A stretch of 64,000 nt of DNA. Source: Cymbidium sinense. Lineage: Eukaryota > Streptophyta > Magnoliopsida > Asparagales > Orchidaceae. This document shows positions 34,989 to 48,250 of this stretch, piece after piece. The stretch spans positions 44,525,648-44,589,647 of the forward strand of contig CM038221.1 of the NCBI GenBank assembly GCA_021442155.1. Direction: 5' to 3'. The notes below the pieces were generated by a model. It ran no database searches and was not told where the DNA came from. It was given only the letters and a program-made list of their open reading frames with translations. Positions within the stretch are counted from its first letter, which is position 1, and every line of letters begins with the position of its first letter. The translations under genes were made by a program, and so were the position numbers.

Positions 34989-35321
34989 TGGCTTAGAATA
35001 ATCGTGATTTTGAAAGGATTAAATCAAAAATTCTATTAATTACGACCATGTTCTAATCTTACAGAATGGATGGTCGGTGATCCATTGTCCATCGAGCTCT
35101 GAAAGTCAGACACCGTCCATCTTTCGTCGCTCGATCTGAGCTCGTCGGAGCTCATTTGATGGTGAAATTGACTCCAAAACATTCAGAGAGAAAATCTAAA
35201 GAGATCCTACGGTTGGAAATAGCATGAAATCACACTTTACTTCAAAAAATACCAACACCTAGGGGAAAATCTGATTGTGAGATTTTACCTCTTGAGCTAA
35301 AGATGGTCCATCGATAGATGT

Positions 35322-35345
35322 AGCTTTATCTTAAAGAGATGAAGC
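35322..35345. other. LTR hairpin 3, Y copy
   Basis: AGCTTTATCT pairs with AGATGAAGC; the single change relative to A leaves a T-G wobble instead of breaking the stem. Confidence 0.55.
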
Positions 35346-36115
35346 CTTATTGAGAAGAGTGCCTCCCGATTGCTCTATGGACCAAACGCCACCATAAAAC
35401 TCATCAAAGTTGCTCTAGGGATGCCTTTTAGTGATCAAATCATTCAGGAAACAAATCATTTCAATTCGTTGTAGTGAAGTGAAGGTATGAAAAAAGTTAA
35501 TTTGGGTTTGGTGGAGATCTGTGAAGTTTGGATGGATGGGGCTCTCAGGTTTGCTCGTAGCTTGGTCTCATCGGTAATGGAATGCACGAGGAGCTCAGAG
35601 AATGGTCTCAGATTATGCAGAATGTTGTATGGAAGGTCTTTGTGAAGTTTGAATCCTTGCGGAGGAGTATATCCTTCTCCCTAGCTAAACCAAGGGGTAA
35701 GATTGGTTTAAACTTTGCGGCCGTGACGGTAGGTGGCCAGGAGGTGTGGGACTATTGAGGTGGAGGTGAGGGAGGGAGTGGAATGGGGCGGCATGGGGTG
35801 TACATGCTTCCTTAAGTGGACCAATGGGGGTTCCATGGGTTAATTCACCATCTCATGGCCAAATGCTAAACCCAATAGCCTTGGGTTAAGTTGGGTTAGT
35901 GGTCCACTTATCCAAGAAGAGTTGAGGTAAAGGGATGGAGAACCCATCCAAATGGGGATTTTATTTCATTTGGGTGGCTTGGTTCAATGGGTTTGACCCA
36001 AACCGTTTAGCATGAGTTGGGTCCACTTGAGTAAGCCCGGGTGACCCAAAGATGAATCAGTTTGGTTGGTTTGCTTGGGTTTGGGTTTTTCAATTTGGCT
36101 CAATTTGGGTATAAA

Positions 36116-39100
36116 ATGAGCAATCTAACATCATGCAAACTAGAAAAGTATTGCACACCCAAAATAAATCAAGCCAATTTAATTTAAGAAAATGTCCATT
36201 GAAGAAAAGGCAAAGGGTGGCCGAGCTCTACCCAGCCTGACCTAGAACTACAAGTCTAGATCTATGGGTCTTCTTTCTAGGATAGTCTCCTTCTTTAGGG
36301 ATGTCCATTGGACTTCACAGGGGACCACTGCTCCTATCTTCTAGTAGCATCAGCTCCTGCTAATCCTAAACCCCATAGATCCTAACCTAATTCTAAGCTT
36401 AAATTTACATTTTAATTTCAAAATTAATTCTTTAGCCCTACAAAATAAATGTTAGAAAGGAAATACAAACAACACAATAGTTATATTTCATAAACATACA
36501 GGCTTAGCATTTGCTGCTTGCCAAGCCCACCTGCCCTATGGGCTATGCTTAAGGATTTAAGCATACTTGTAAGAAATAGTATTTTTAATTTTATTTATGA
36601 TAGCAGTCCTTTTGAGCATAGCCCTCCTATAGAAGATAATGTTAGATCTAGAAAGAATGTCCTACCATCTAGCTTAACGAGCAAATAATTCTAGACATGT
36701 AGTCTAAAATAATACACCACAAAGACATGTGAAGCACGTCATATCACAACACATCACAATGAATCATAAAAGAATTACAGAACATCCTAACTTAAGTCTA
36801 AGGTATGTGAACTAATAATCTAGTGTGTGAAGAGAATATGCTTGTGTAACAAGACATTAGCCTCTTTAGTCTATGTTTCAAGTTGGAGTTTGAGTTTGTT
36901 TGAATTTTACTTTTGGGTGGTTTCAATTCAAATGATTTAGTGATTTATTTTCATTTTTATTTTACTTTTATTTAGTTAAAGTGAAGTTTAGGTTTTCAAG
37001 AATGAAGAGTAGAATGAATTCCACTTTTGGATGGAATCTATTCTATTCTACATCCTGACTCCTAATGAAATGAAATCTTCATTCTAAGATGAAGATCCAT
37101 CCCAAAAGGTCTAACTAAGATCCTTAAGTATCTTAATTAATCCTTTTAATTTATTTAGTTTGTCTAAATTTGGATTGATTCTTTTCTTTTAGTTTGGTTT
37201 GAATTATTTCATTTGATTTTATTTGAAATTGTTCATTTGATTTAATTTATTTCATTTGTTTTGTTTGATTTAGTTTGATTTACTTCATTTGGTTTGCATT
37301 AATGTTTTAGATTTAATTATGTTGATTTCATTTGACTTAATTTAGGCTAACTTAAGATGGATAGGTTAAGGTTTGCATTCATTCTTAGGTTAATTTGATT
37401 GTAGATTTAAGGGTTCATTGAGTTTGTATTAATCTAATTAACTTAAGATTTAATTACTCTTAATATGATTTATTAATTTCATTAATCCTCAAGTATGCAA
37501 TTGATTAAGTTCTTTGACTTAAGATGTTTAGAGGATTACCCTAAATATTTTTGATGTTTAATGAAGACTATTTCAATTTATTTCATGATTTGATGAATTA
37601 AGGAATTTTCTTTATTCATTATTTGATTAATATTGATCTTGGAATTTGGAAATTCAACAATTCCCAATCCAAAGATCAATTAGGTTTGACATTTTTATGG
37701 AAAGTGGGGTTACATGTCAGTTTCATGTTTCCAAAGTTTCATCTTGATTAGATTCATAATTAGGGTGTAATTAAAGTTTTAATCATTTCATTAAAACCTT
37801 AATTAAGCTTAATTTAATGAAGATCATTTAGATTTTATTTTTCATTGATTCCTCTCGATAGATGTTTCCAAAGAGGGTTAATTTATGTTGGACATTTGGT
37901 TGATTTATTATGATTTAATTAAGCTCTTGTTAATTATTTAATTTATTTAATTCATTTAATTATTTAATTAAGCCAATTTATGATTTATTATGTTTGAATG
38001 AATTTCATTGGTGTTTTGATGTTCATTAAGATTCAATAAGTTTATCTAAGGTTGTTTGATTCATTTTCATTAATTCATTTTATATTAATTTATTTAATTA
38101 AAATTGAGGTTTAGGATTTGAAATTTCATTTCTCATGAATTACATTACAATAATTCATGAAAAATATTTCTAAGGTGTTTTTTAACATCAATTTTAGTTC
38201 TGCAAAGTTTCATTGTAATTGGATTAATAGTTTGAGAATAAGGTTTAATTGATTTTAATTAAATCCAAATTAAGGCTCAAATACCCAAAATTAATTGGGA
38301 TTTTAATTTTAATGGATTCCTCTCGTCAAGATAAATCCATAAGGCCTAAGTTTGCATTTTTTAGATTTATATTTTTTTAATGAATTTTTTGTGATTTTTA
38401 ATTAAATTTTAATTAATTTTAAAGGGAATAGTTGTTTTCTAACGACTGGCTGGCGTGACGCCTCCGTCACATGGTGTGGCATGAGTGGACACGTGGATCC
38501 CGTGTGACATCCGCATCAAAAGCGGTGCCACGTGGGATGATCCTCGATCATCCGTTCGAAGATCGGACGGTCTCAATTGATTCCATAGTTCCTTAAGGGG
38601 TTTAAATCAATCTATTCGCCTAAATCAAGGTCGTCCATTCCTAATAGAAGGATCAGACGACAGAGATTAAGTCCTACATTTCATCAGTGAGAGACGAAAG
38701 TCATCCATCTCTGGTGATTTGCATCATGATTTCAATTTTAAATCGATTAGCGATCGATTTATGACCCATCTATACTATTTGATCTACTTGGGGATCAAAT
38801 TCCTTTTGAAAAGGACCAAAATCGATGGTTTAGGGAGGTGGTGAGGGAGCGTACCTTGATTCCATCGATCACTAGTGATGGGATCGACTCCATTAGCTTC
38901 ATTTTGACTCGACAAAGGTGTGGGTGAAGTTTGACGGTTTGCCTCCCCATGGATTGATCCCTAAACCAACACCGAGTTGGTTTTTTGGTGATGTTGGTTG
39001 ATTTCTGTCTCACCAACACTGAGGAGTCGGGGTGGCGATTCATTTGAAGTCTCCTAGGCCTCTAAAATGTATTGGAACCTTTAATTTGATGAGAAAACCA

Positions 39101-40640
39101 CTCTCTTGGATTTCACCATGATTAAGGCTCAGTCTCCATCCGTTTAGGCATGTCAGCGGTGAGAGGTTGGGGGAAGGGTCCCCTCCCTCATCTTATGCCT
39201 TAGTGGACATTTTGGAATGAAAAGTGGGAGGAAATAGGCTCCCCTTACCCTCTTTCCACGGATGGTCAAGAGCTTGCTTTTGGGCCTTCTAGGCCATCGG
39301 TGGCGACAAGGCCGGCTAAGGGGTGGATTTAATCCCCCTTGGCCTTGTGCTGGATGATCATTGGGAAGAGAAGAAGGCAATCCCCTCTATTTTCTCTCTT
39401 GGTCGAGCCATCCCCCTTCTTCTTCCTTTTTTCTTTTCTTGTCTTCTCCTTGGGAAGAAGCAAACTTCTAATTTTGCTTAAGCTTATCTCCTTATATTTA
39501 GCCCTTGGAGCCATGCTCTTAAGAGGTGGTCAAAGATCCAAGCTTACTTGGATAAAGCCAAGCCATTTTCATGATGGAAGGAGGATGAATTTATCAAAAT
39601 GTTTCCATTTGATCAATGGTTTTCATTTATTCCTTTTGTCTTTGGGCTCTAAGAATCACTATCAAGGCTATTTAAGCTAGCAAGTGGTTGTCTACATCTA
39701 ACTCAAATGAATTTGAGTTCAAATCTAAACTCAATTTGACTTGGATTGGAAAATTGAATCCAAACTAAGTACATTGATTTAAAGTGATTAATTTTAATTT
39801 AATTCTTTATAATTTTGAATTTAACCATCTTATATTGATGATTGATTGAGTTTTGATTTGCTTAATTCATTTTTAATTTTGAATTTCATTTCATTTTAAC
39901 CCATTTAGCCTAAATGGGTTAAGTTTAGTTTCAATTGGGTTCAAATGACCAATTTGACTCAATTGGATTGCGTTTGGACTCCAATCATGCTTGATCACAT
40001 GTGTAAGATGATTTGGAGTGATTGATTTCATTTAATTTAAATTAGATTTCAATTTGAACACATTTGACCCAAAGTGAGCTTAATGGGTTAAGCTTGGGTT
40101 TCCTTTAGGTTAAATGACCAATTTGATCAAATCAGACCCAATGATGGGTTAGATTATATTTGATTATTATTTCCAAATGATTTTGAATAATCAAATTATA
40201 TTAATTTCAATTTGATTTGGGTTTGAACCCAATAGGAGCCATTTAGGTTCATTTAGACTAAGTAGTCTAATTAACTCAATTAAGGCCTAAATGAATTTGA
40301 ATTTCTTTAGATTTGTGATTAATCATATTTATTTGATCATTTGGAATATTTTGAAATGATTTAATTTGATCAAATTCTTGGTGGGTTGACCTTTGACTTG
40401 GTCGGACCCACCTAAGTCAAACCTATGTTAAGTGACTTGACTAGATTTGCCTTTGATTTGGTTTTGGATTCTTTCATTTAATTTAATTTGATTACAATTT
40501 GGTTTATTTGGATTTTGGTTTAATCCAAATTGGAAGATTGGGTTGATTCCACCTAAGCCAATTAAGTTAGCTCAAACCCAAAAATGATGCCCTAGGTCAC
40601 TAAATATAGTGTCATAAGCATTGAATTAGGAGATTCCTAT
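36116..40640 (-). repeat. Divergent LTR copy Z
   Basis: Begins near the GGTGGCCGAGCTCTACCC landmark (36207) and follows the LTR order: CAAGCCCACCTGCCC (36519), the GC-richer block 38440-38580, and TTGGGTTCAAATGACC tracts near 39940-40140. Similarity to other copies is patchy, so it is an older or separate subfamily. It contains short chance frames only (38795-39680); no gene is supported. Confidence 0.55.
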
Positions 40641-41904
40641 TTGAGATTACCAAACTTAGGATTAAGAACCATTTAATAATACATTATCCTTACCTAGTAA
40701 GAAGTTAATATGAGTTTGGAAAGGCTAAAAAAATTTAAAATAAGGTACAAAATTCTTGCTTAATTTATTTAATTAGACCTCAAATATCAAATTATTAAAA
40801 TCTAGATAATTTATCTCTTAAATCCTAGAAAGTTAAATTCATAAATCTAATTTCTAGCAGGATTACCAAAGCTTAGGACTAAGAACCAGATTTAATGTTT
40901 AATGTTCACAAGTTCCCCAACATGACAAAATGTTTGTATAATTTATAAATGAGCCTTTCATATGATAATGAAACAAATCGAACAATATCTCCAAACTAAT
41001 TCTTTGTTGCTAATTTGCTTTAAATTTTGAAAGACAACAATATCAAAAATAATTTCTTTAAAAGATTTAATGTTTAACTGCTGCTAATATGTTGCTTTAG
41101 CACATGTTAATTTAAGAATCATATATTTCTTTAAAGAGTGTAAATTTAGAAAATACTACAACATAATGCTGCCTATAAGCATACTTTTAATCATTTATGT
41201 TGTCTTAACTCTTTTTTTCATTAAACAATCTGGCCCTTAGTAAACCATATATAGATTAAGTTAAACTTGTCTCCTATATTTTAATATATTAATAAAACAA
41301 TGCATTTTACTTTTAATTTTATTTAATATGTTATTGTTATATATATTAAGTATCTAAATTTACTTATTATGTATATAATAGAAATAAAAAATTAACTTAT
41401 TGATAAATAAAATTATATAATATGCATATCAAAACATAACTTATTAAATAAAATTATTAATAAAATGTAAATTTTTGTTTTAATATATTAAGAATACAAA
41501 GATAAATTTAAAATTTTAATTTTAAAATAAAATATTAAAAAAATTAAAAAATAAAAATATTTAAAAATTAACTAATTTATTACAATTTAAAATTTTAAAA
41601 CAAAAAAATACATTACATATGAAAACATTGATTATAATAAATTAATCATTTTTAAAATTTATAAGAAAGTATAAGTTAAAATTAGTTTTATTAATTAATT
41701 AATCTTATTTATAAATAAAATATTAATTAGTATATTTAAAATATTATTTTTCAAAATAAAAAATACTTTAAGCAATTATTTTAAGATTCAAAATGGTCAT
41801 AAATTAATTTTAAATTATCTATTTGAAATTATTTTAATTTTAATATAATTCTATTTTTATAAAATTTAAAAAATAAATCGTACTCAAATAATTTGCTAAT
41901 AAAA
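40641..41904. other. Unassigned AT-rich block between LTR-like segments
   Basis: No coding signal. The left part has a short direct repeat (GATTACCAAACTTAGGATTA at 40649 and a variant at 40861). From about 41280 to 41880 almost every base is A or T. Sequence right of 41905 returns to LTR-like text. It may be an insertion or a decayed LTR interior. Confidence 0.4.
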
Positions 41905-43190
41905 TACTTCGAGATATGGATTTTGTCTCATTTGGATGGGTTTGTCCAATGGGTTTTGGCCTAATCCGGGCCACCATGGGTTAATTTGGGTTAACCCGTG
42001 GTGACTCAAGGATGGGCCATGCCAAGTTTGGTTGGGTTTGAACTTGGTTTGAATGGATTTGGCTCAATTTGACTCATATAGGTCAAATTGGGTTCATTTG
42101 GGTTAGGTTGACCAATTGGTTAAATTGGGTATTACTTGAGATGTTTTGTTCAATTGGTTTGGTTTAATTTGATGTGAATTTGGTTTTAACTCATATGGGT
42201 TCATATGGGTCAAATGGGCTAAGTTGACCAATTTGGTCAAATTGACCAAATTAGCCTAGGTGAAGGGTTGGTTTATGCTTAAATGATGATTTGAGAATGG
42301 TTGTAGGTGTTGCTATAAATTGATTTAGATTTAGGATTTGGTTCAGTTTGATCATTTAGGTCAAATTAGGCTAAATGGGTTAATTGGATTGGTTTGATCA
42401 AATTGGGTTCAACTAAGACTTGGATCATGTTCAACAATCAATTTGTGATTGATTAGAGGCATTGGTTTCAATCAATTGAGGTTGGAAAGAGATGTGACAT
42501 AATTTGGCCCTTTAGGCCAAATTGGGTTAACTTGGGTCAAGGGGACCAAATGGGCTTTGTTAGGTCCAATTGATGGTCAAATCATATTCAATACCCAATT
42601 CATGATTGATTGGAGGTATTAGTTTCAATCAATTTAGTTTAGAATGATGTTTGGTTCAATTTGGTTAATATAGGATAATTGAGTCAATTTAGGTCAAGTG
42701 ATCAAATTAGCTTAGTTTGACTTAATTGATTGTAATTGATCCATCAAGGATGATCAATAATCATTGTAGAAGAGGTTTGCTAAGAATTGATTTCATGTTG
42801 AGGATACAAAGGGAGATTCATTGGGGATTCGCACATGAGTTTGATAGGATTAAGATTGGTTTAAGCCAAGGCCATAAAGGGGGATCCATTGGGGATTGAG
42901 ATTTCATTAAGTTTGTTTAATTTGATTTATGCCTAGGTTATTGAAGGAAATTCACTAGGGATTGAGATTTGAATTGAATTCATTTGATTTAATTTGATTA
43001 TGATGATTAACTTGATTTGAATTTGGGTTTTGGTTTGATTTGAGTTTGGTTTTGTTGATTGATGTGGCTTGAGTTTGATGATGCATGTTGATTTTGATTG
43101 GTTTGGTTTGAGTTTGAATTTTTAGTTTTAGTTTAGTTTGATTCAATTTGTTTGGTTTTTATCTATTTTATTTTGATCTTAATTGATTTT
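41905..43190 (-). repeat. LTR fragment F
   Basis: Starts with ATGGATTTTGTCTCATTTGG, matching LTR B near 29385, and continues with the TTGGGTCAA-rich tract and a TTTGATTTGAATT-type low-complexity tail as in A 13000-14030. The terminal GAGGTCTACA end was not found. It could be the right side of the 3' LTR of C, but this is unproven. Confidence 0.55.
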
Positions 43191-44560
43191 GATTTGGACC
43201 CGTCGGTTTTAATGGACCGCACTAAGGAAGGGTTATATAAGCCTAAACATGATTTAGATTTAATAGTCCCAAGGGATAGTTTAATGGCCGCATAGTATAA
43301 ACTATCCAACCTAAGGGTTATCCATCTTTGCAATAGTCTAGAAAGAAAGCATTGGGAGTCACATCTTGGAAAGTAGAATCAACCATTGTGGTGACCCGTT
43401 GATGGCACAACAAGTCAAACCCGACCTGGGAAAACCATCAAGTGAGTGCCTTTGGGTGTCTTACCTTGAATTAGAGTAGTCAAGGTGATTCCTATAGGGA
43501 GTCTCGCTAACACAACCCAAAAGATAGGATGCCTACTTGGGATGAGGTGCCTTTGGGGGTCTTATCTTAATCCATAAGAGATTCATTTTGTTTAATTCTT
43601 TATTTGTTTATTTGTTTGCATGGACCCTATTGGTTTGTGAGGGACCATACTAAGAAGGAGCCACAGGGGCCTTGGCCTATCTTAAGTTTACTGGCCCAAG
43701 GGACAGTCTGTACATCCATAGTACAAAGCTTCCAACCACAAGGGTGATTACTAGGAAAGGAGAACTGTCCAATCCGATAGTAACCTGGGTCATGTCTAGA
43801 TGGAGTCATGAAGACATAATCCAAATTGAATGCCCACATGGAAGGTGCCTCTGGGGATCTTATCATAATCTTTGAAAAATAAAGCATGTAGGTATAAAGT
43901 GGCTGACTCAGGGAGAAAATATGGGGACTCACATATGCCTGAGCTGTGTTATCCACTAGGTGTGTTACCGTTAGCAAGGCAAACACCAGCCAATCTATGG
44001 TGCCAACCAGTTTGTGATAATCAAACTAGAAAGAAATCATCGGGGACTCACATCTTCCTAAGCGAACTGATCATCGAGATAGTCTATCATCGGTTAGACA
44101 ACTACTTTTCGACCTAGGATGACTACCAAGTGGGGAGTCCAAAGAAGGACTAAACCCAATATTGATGTATCTAGGAGGAAGAAGAGCCACTGGGGGTCTT
44201 ACCCTAATCCTAAGATATATACTCTTACCTAGTCAATGCACGGCGGCTAGTTCACGATTGGTCACACATTCTCTTAAATAAAGGCAGAATCAACATAGCT
44301 TATTGGTCATGTAATAAGACAAATCACACTAACAAAGTGCTCATTAGTTTGTAGTGGTTATGTTAGGAAGAAATCATAGAGTCTCACATCCTCCTAAGCA
44401 AAATATTAACCACTAGGGAGTCACACTAGTTAAGTACTGGATCAAGCCCGACTTAAGGCAACTCTAGGTGAGGGCCGCTGGGGGACTTATCTCATCTCAA
44501 AGTAGCTCGAATAAATTAAATCTATGTTTGATTTATTTATTTTTGTGTGTAATTTTGTGT
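43190..44560 (-). repeat. Repeat-rich 3' tail of element C
   Basis: A motif of the form GGTGCCTTTGGGGGTCTTA recurs, diverged, near 43445, 43543, 43841, 44183 and 44470. A second motif, GGGGACTCACATCTTCC, recurs near 43357, 43925, 44042 and 44370. The block starting GGACC...GGGACC(A/G)...ACTAAG at 43198 returns at 43622. This is downstream of integrase in element orientation, where Tat/Ogre elements are known to carry variable tandem repeats. No coding frames are supported. Confidence 0.7.
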
Positions 44561-44709
44561 TTGTGATGTGCTAATGAAGGATAGGGTGCTACTCGGGTTC
44601 TCTTTTACCTACCCTAAACACAAAACGAGAATTTTTTGGAAAGCTTCCAATTTAAACAGATGTTTGATAAAACAAGAATTTTATGATGAAAAATTATTTT
44701 GAACATTGT

Positions 44710-45870
44710 TTATGAATAGTATTTCTTTAGATAAAGCCCATTGATAGGAAGCATCTGACGTTCTCCTTTATGGTTGATGAGTTAATAGGATACACCTTGG
44801 TAGGCCTTTTCTATGGCGAAAGGGCCATCCAAGTGGGTTCAAACTTGCCTCCCATCATACAACAAGCAACAATTAGTCTCCTTAGAACAAAACAAATTCT
44901 CTACTTGAAAAGCCCTAGGGCAGACCAACTTGTTATGATCTTGAATCATCTTTGCTTTGTATAACTCGAGGTTCTAGCATGCTTGTTAGCATCTCCCTTC
45001 CAAACTTTTGTGCTCTCCTAACTGTAACTTGGCATTCTATTCATTTGAGATTTTGTTACCCACAACTATCCTTAATGATGAGAGTTGGACTTCTTATAGT
45101 AGAACAACTTCAGACCCATACACTAAGGTGAAAGGGGTAGATTACGTTGGTGTTCTGTAAGTAGTATGGTAAGCCCACAAAGCTTCAATTAACTGCTTAT
45201 GTCACTACCGCTTATCATCATCAAGTGTCTTCTTGAGTATTTAGATGAGAGTTTTGTTGAAGGCTTCTATTGAACCGTTCGCCCGCAAGAAGTAGATGGT
45301 AGAGCATCTCCAATATATGTTGTGACACCGGCCAAAGTTGTTGATTTTAGTGCGCTTAAAATTGGTACCATTATTAGATATGATTCAGTAGGATACCCCA
45401 AATCTATATATGATATGATTACTAAAGAACTAGAGCATATGCTGAGCTTTGACTTCCTTGAGCGAAATAACCTCCACCCACTTGTAAAGTAATCTGTGGC
45501 TGCGAGAATGAACCGGTGACCCTTGAATGAAGGAGGATCAAAAAGACTTACTATGTTAGTACCCCAACACTCAAATGGCCATGAAGCTAAAGTTGGTTGG
45601 ATAATGTTGGGTGGCTGATGTAGGACCTCTCCATGTACTTATCATTGGTGATAACATTGTTCTACATCCATGCAATCTATGATCATCATCAGCCAATAAT
45701 ACCTAAGTCTCTTGATTTTAGCCTTCATCTTGAGATCGGATTGATGAGCACCGCATAATCCTGAATGTACCTCAATCATGATCTTATAGGCATCATGTTT
45801 ATCTAAACAACATAACCACATATGATCGAGGGACCGACGGTATAAAACATCATCCATGAGGGCATAGGAG
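44710..45870 (-). pseudogene. Element C: integrase (decayed)
   Basis: The zinc-binding domain lies at 45857-45642 (DVLYRRSLDHMWLCCLDKHD, EVHSGLCGAHQSDLKMKAKI), as in Tat-lineage integrase. The core is visible near 45290-45130 across frames (NGSIEAFNKTL, EALWAYHTTYRTP). The C-terminus near 44830-44710 reads GPFAIEKAYQGVSY, LINHKGERQMLPINGLYLKK and Y-Y-S before TAA at 44710-44712. Many stops. In an active element it inserts cDNA into the genome. Tat integrases usually lack a chromodomain, and none is seen. Confidence 0.88.
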
Positions 45871-46420
45871 AGTGCCCTTTGACTTGCATGAGATTTTTAT
45901 TGAGGTCATTTTCCTTTATTTAGGTAGCCAATGAAGGGTTGCCTCCAATCTAGTTCTTCATCCTTTTTGGCAATAACAACCTCCTCTTCAAGAGAGTATT
46001 TATCGATGAGTTCAACATCAGTAAGAGGCAGGACCTATCTGTCGTGGACCTCTATTTATATGGACTCATCTTTCGGACATGCCAACTCCTTTTCGATCTT
46101 GGCTAAGCCATCAACTATAACATTTTCTCCTCGAGGAATCTTGTAGATTGTGATATCTAGAATTTGAGCGAGCAACTCCATGGTGTACTTGTGATAGTGA
46201 TGGAGTTTTGGCTTCAAGACCTTGTAGGACCCAGCAATCTGGTTGATGACTAGCTATAAATCCCCAAAGATGTTGATGTTCTAGATGCCTAACGAAATGG
46301 CTAACTCCAGACCGATGATCAAAGCCTCATGTTTAGCTTCATTATTGGTGCAAGGCTCGGATAGATGATATGAGAATCTCATCATCTTTCGATTTGGCAT
46401 TAGGAGGAATATTCCTACCC
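45871..46420 (-). pseudogene. Element C: second (archaeal-type) RNase H, decayed
   Basis: Minus-strand reading across frames gives EALIIGLELAISLGIQNINI followed by GDL.LVINQIAGSYKVLKPK and DGLAKI, the pattern of the extra RNase H between RNase H and integrase in Tat elements. The GDS catalytic motif reads GDL here. This second domain is the best single argument for the Tat lineage. Confidence 0.8.
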
Positions 46421-47050
46421 CTGCCTTGCTTGGAAGAATAGAGTGGTTCTTCTCCTTTTTTGAGAGGAAGCGCGTGAATATTCCTACCCACGCTTACTGG
46501 TATCCCTTAAGTTCATGACTTTTTCACTGAGCAGGGAATCTGCTGGAAGTGGATGTGTTGCTAAGAAATCCATGAGTACTTATCCTTTCACCGCACGGAG
46601 GGGTACGAATATGATATCAAACTATGATAATATCATGGACCATCATGCCAACCATCTTGATAGCGTCAGTCGTGTCATGAGATATTATAGTGGATTGATT
46701 CTAGAAATCAAGTTTACTTTATGAGAGAGAATGTAGTGTGGTAGCTTTTAAGATGCAAATATTAAAGCAAGTCAATGCTTCTCAATGCGGATAATTTTCC
46801 TTAGCATGTATCAGATAATGGCTGAGATAGTATAGTGTGTTCTCTTTCCCTTTATCATTGGGTTGGGCCAACAAAGTGTCAAGGGAGTCATCTAATGCAG
46901 TAGTGTATAGTATCAGAGGTTTTCTTGGGATAGGGGCAGGCAAGATCGGGGATGTCATGAGGTTTTGCTTGATGCTTTGAAATACATATTGGCACTTCTC
47001 ATCCCACTTGAGCTTAGTGTCCTTCTTGACTAGTGTTGAAAATGGTTAAC
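46421..47050 (-). pseudogene. Element C: first RNase H (decayed)
   Basis: Between RT and the second RNase H, the minus strand reads KWDEKCQYVFQSIKQNL and APIPRKPLILYTTALDDSLD, followed by YYLSHYLIHAKENYPH near 46810, a standard Ty3/gypsy tether and RNase H start. The first catalytic Asp position reads T-T-A where Y-x-D or similar is usual, so it looks inactive. Stops interrupt the frame. Confidence 0.75.
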
Positions 47051-48250
47051 ATCACGATAGTTGGATGCAATGCATCTTAAACTCACCAACCTCCCTTGGA
47101 ACGATCTTAGTTGGGTTAGACTTTTAGGGGGCGACATTTCTAATATTGCTTTAATCTTCTCTGGGTCGATTTCAATTCTGCGGTGTCGGACAATGAACCC
47201 AAGAAACTTTCATGAAGAACTCTAAATGTACACTTCAGAGGGTTCATGTTGAGGTTATATTATCTTAACTGCTTTAAAACTACTCTCAAGTTAAATAGAT
47301 GGTCTACCTTTTTTTTCTTTTGAACACGACATCATCGACATAACATTCAACTTGGTGATAAATGAGTTCATTGAGTCAAGGCCGGTATGTGGCGAGATTT
47401 TAAGGCCAAAAGGTATGGCCTTATAATAATATATTCTGATCGAGCTTCTAAAAGCAGGATTCCTTTCATCTTCAAGTACCATCTTTATTAGGTTATACCT
47501 AGATGAACCATCCATGAAAGAGAAAATTGCATGAGATGAGATAATGTCCACCATCAATTCTGATATTGGTAGTGGGAATTCATCTTTCAGACATGCTTTG
47601 TTAAGATCCCTAAAATTGATGCATATATTAATTTATCCATTCTTATTCTTGACGGGGGATGATGTTAGCCAACCAAGTGGGGTATTTTTTCTCTCTGATA
47701 AAACCAACATCGATTAATTTCTTGACTTCAAAAATGACATGTTGTTCAATGTATAATCATATGCGTTTGGGAGTTTGCTTGATAGGGTTAGCATCAAGTT
47801 GTATCACTCTCTTATGAACTGCTACATCAGGAGCTAATCCCGGCATTTCTTCATAACTCCATGCAAAGTAGTCCTTAAACTCAATGAGTAGCCTAACTAA
47901 GTCATTGGTTTAAATTTCATTCGATGAGTACGCTAAGCATGGATCATCTTGTCCAGTTGATTCCTTTGAGTTCTTCGATGGTTGATTTGATTTCTTCTTT
48001 AAAATTTGAGGGTGCATCTTTGACTTGGAAATTACATAGATCATTTGAAGTTTCTAAGCACACCTCCTCATATGAGTTGATATATTTTGAGAAGAACCTA
48101 TCAGATTCTAAATGATTGGTGATGACCAGGTAGTAGTCATCATCATCGATTGGTCCCACTGTACCAAAGCCTAGTCCTGATCTTGATTGAGAGCTCCACT
48201 TACTTATGTTCCATAGTCTTTTGAAGTACTCTGACCTGTGCTTAGATCAC
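47051..48250 (-). pseudogene. Element C: reverse transcriptase (decayed)
   Basis: The N-terminal region 48159-47944 (MGPIDDDDYYLVITNHLESD) matches A 662-138. The palm is at 47557-47291: ISSHAIFSFMDGSSRYNLIK with the first catalytic Asp, then YYYKAIPFGLK. The catalytic box YVDD is at 47331-47342 in a shifted frame (ECYVDDVVF). Frameshifts separate the parts. It would make cDNA from the element RNA. Confidence 0.88.

Larger units (their letters stand above)
31597..36115 (-). repeat. LTR fragment Y (same family)
   Basis: Starts at an internal LTR position (equivalent to about A 9060; CCCTATCGTGCATAA matches C near 52970) and runs colinearly to about A 13100, where it switches to LTR Z. Landmarks: GGTAGCTGAGCTCTACCC near 31984, hairpins at 34974 and 35322, TTGGGTTAGTGG near 35888. 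Its left part is likely on the far side of element B. No genes. Confidence 0.75.

Noticed and set aside
39153..39680. Cluster of short ORFs on both strands, possible host gene.
   Set aside because: The region follows LTR order, frames are short and overlapping, with no splice or codon signal.
36116..43190. Z plus F as the single 3' LTR of element C.
   Set aside because: No GAGGTCTACA end is found at 43190, similarity to the C 5' LTR is low, and the AT-rich block intervenes; the pairing is unproven.
43627..43986. Minus-strand ORF of 119 residues in the C tail.
   Set aside because: It falls in diverged non-coding repeats and the other repeat copies do not keep the frame.
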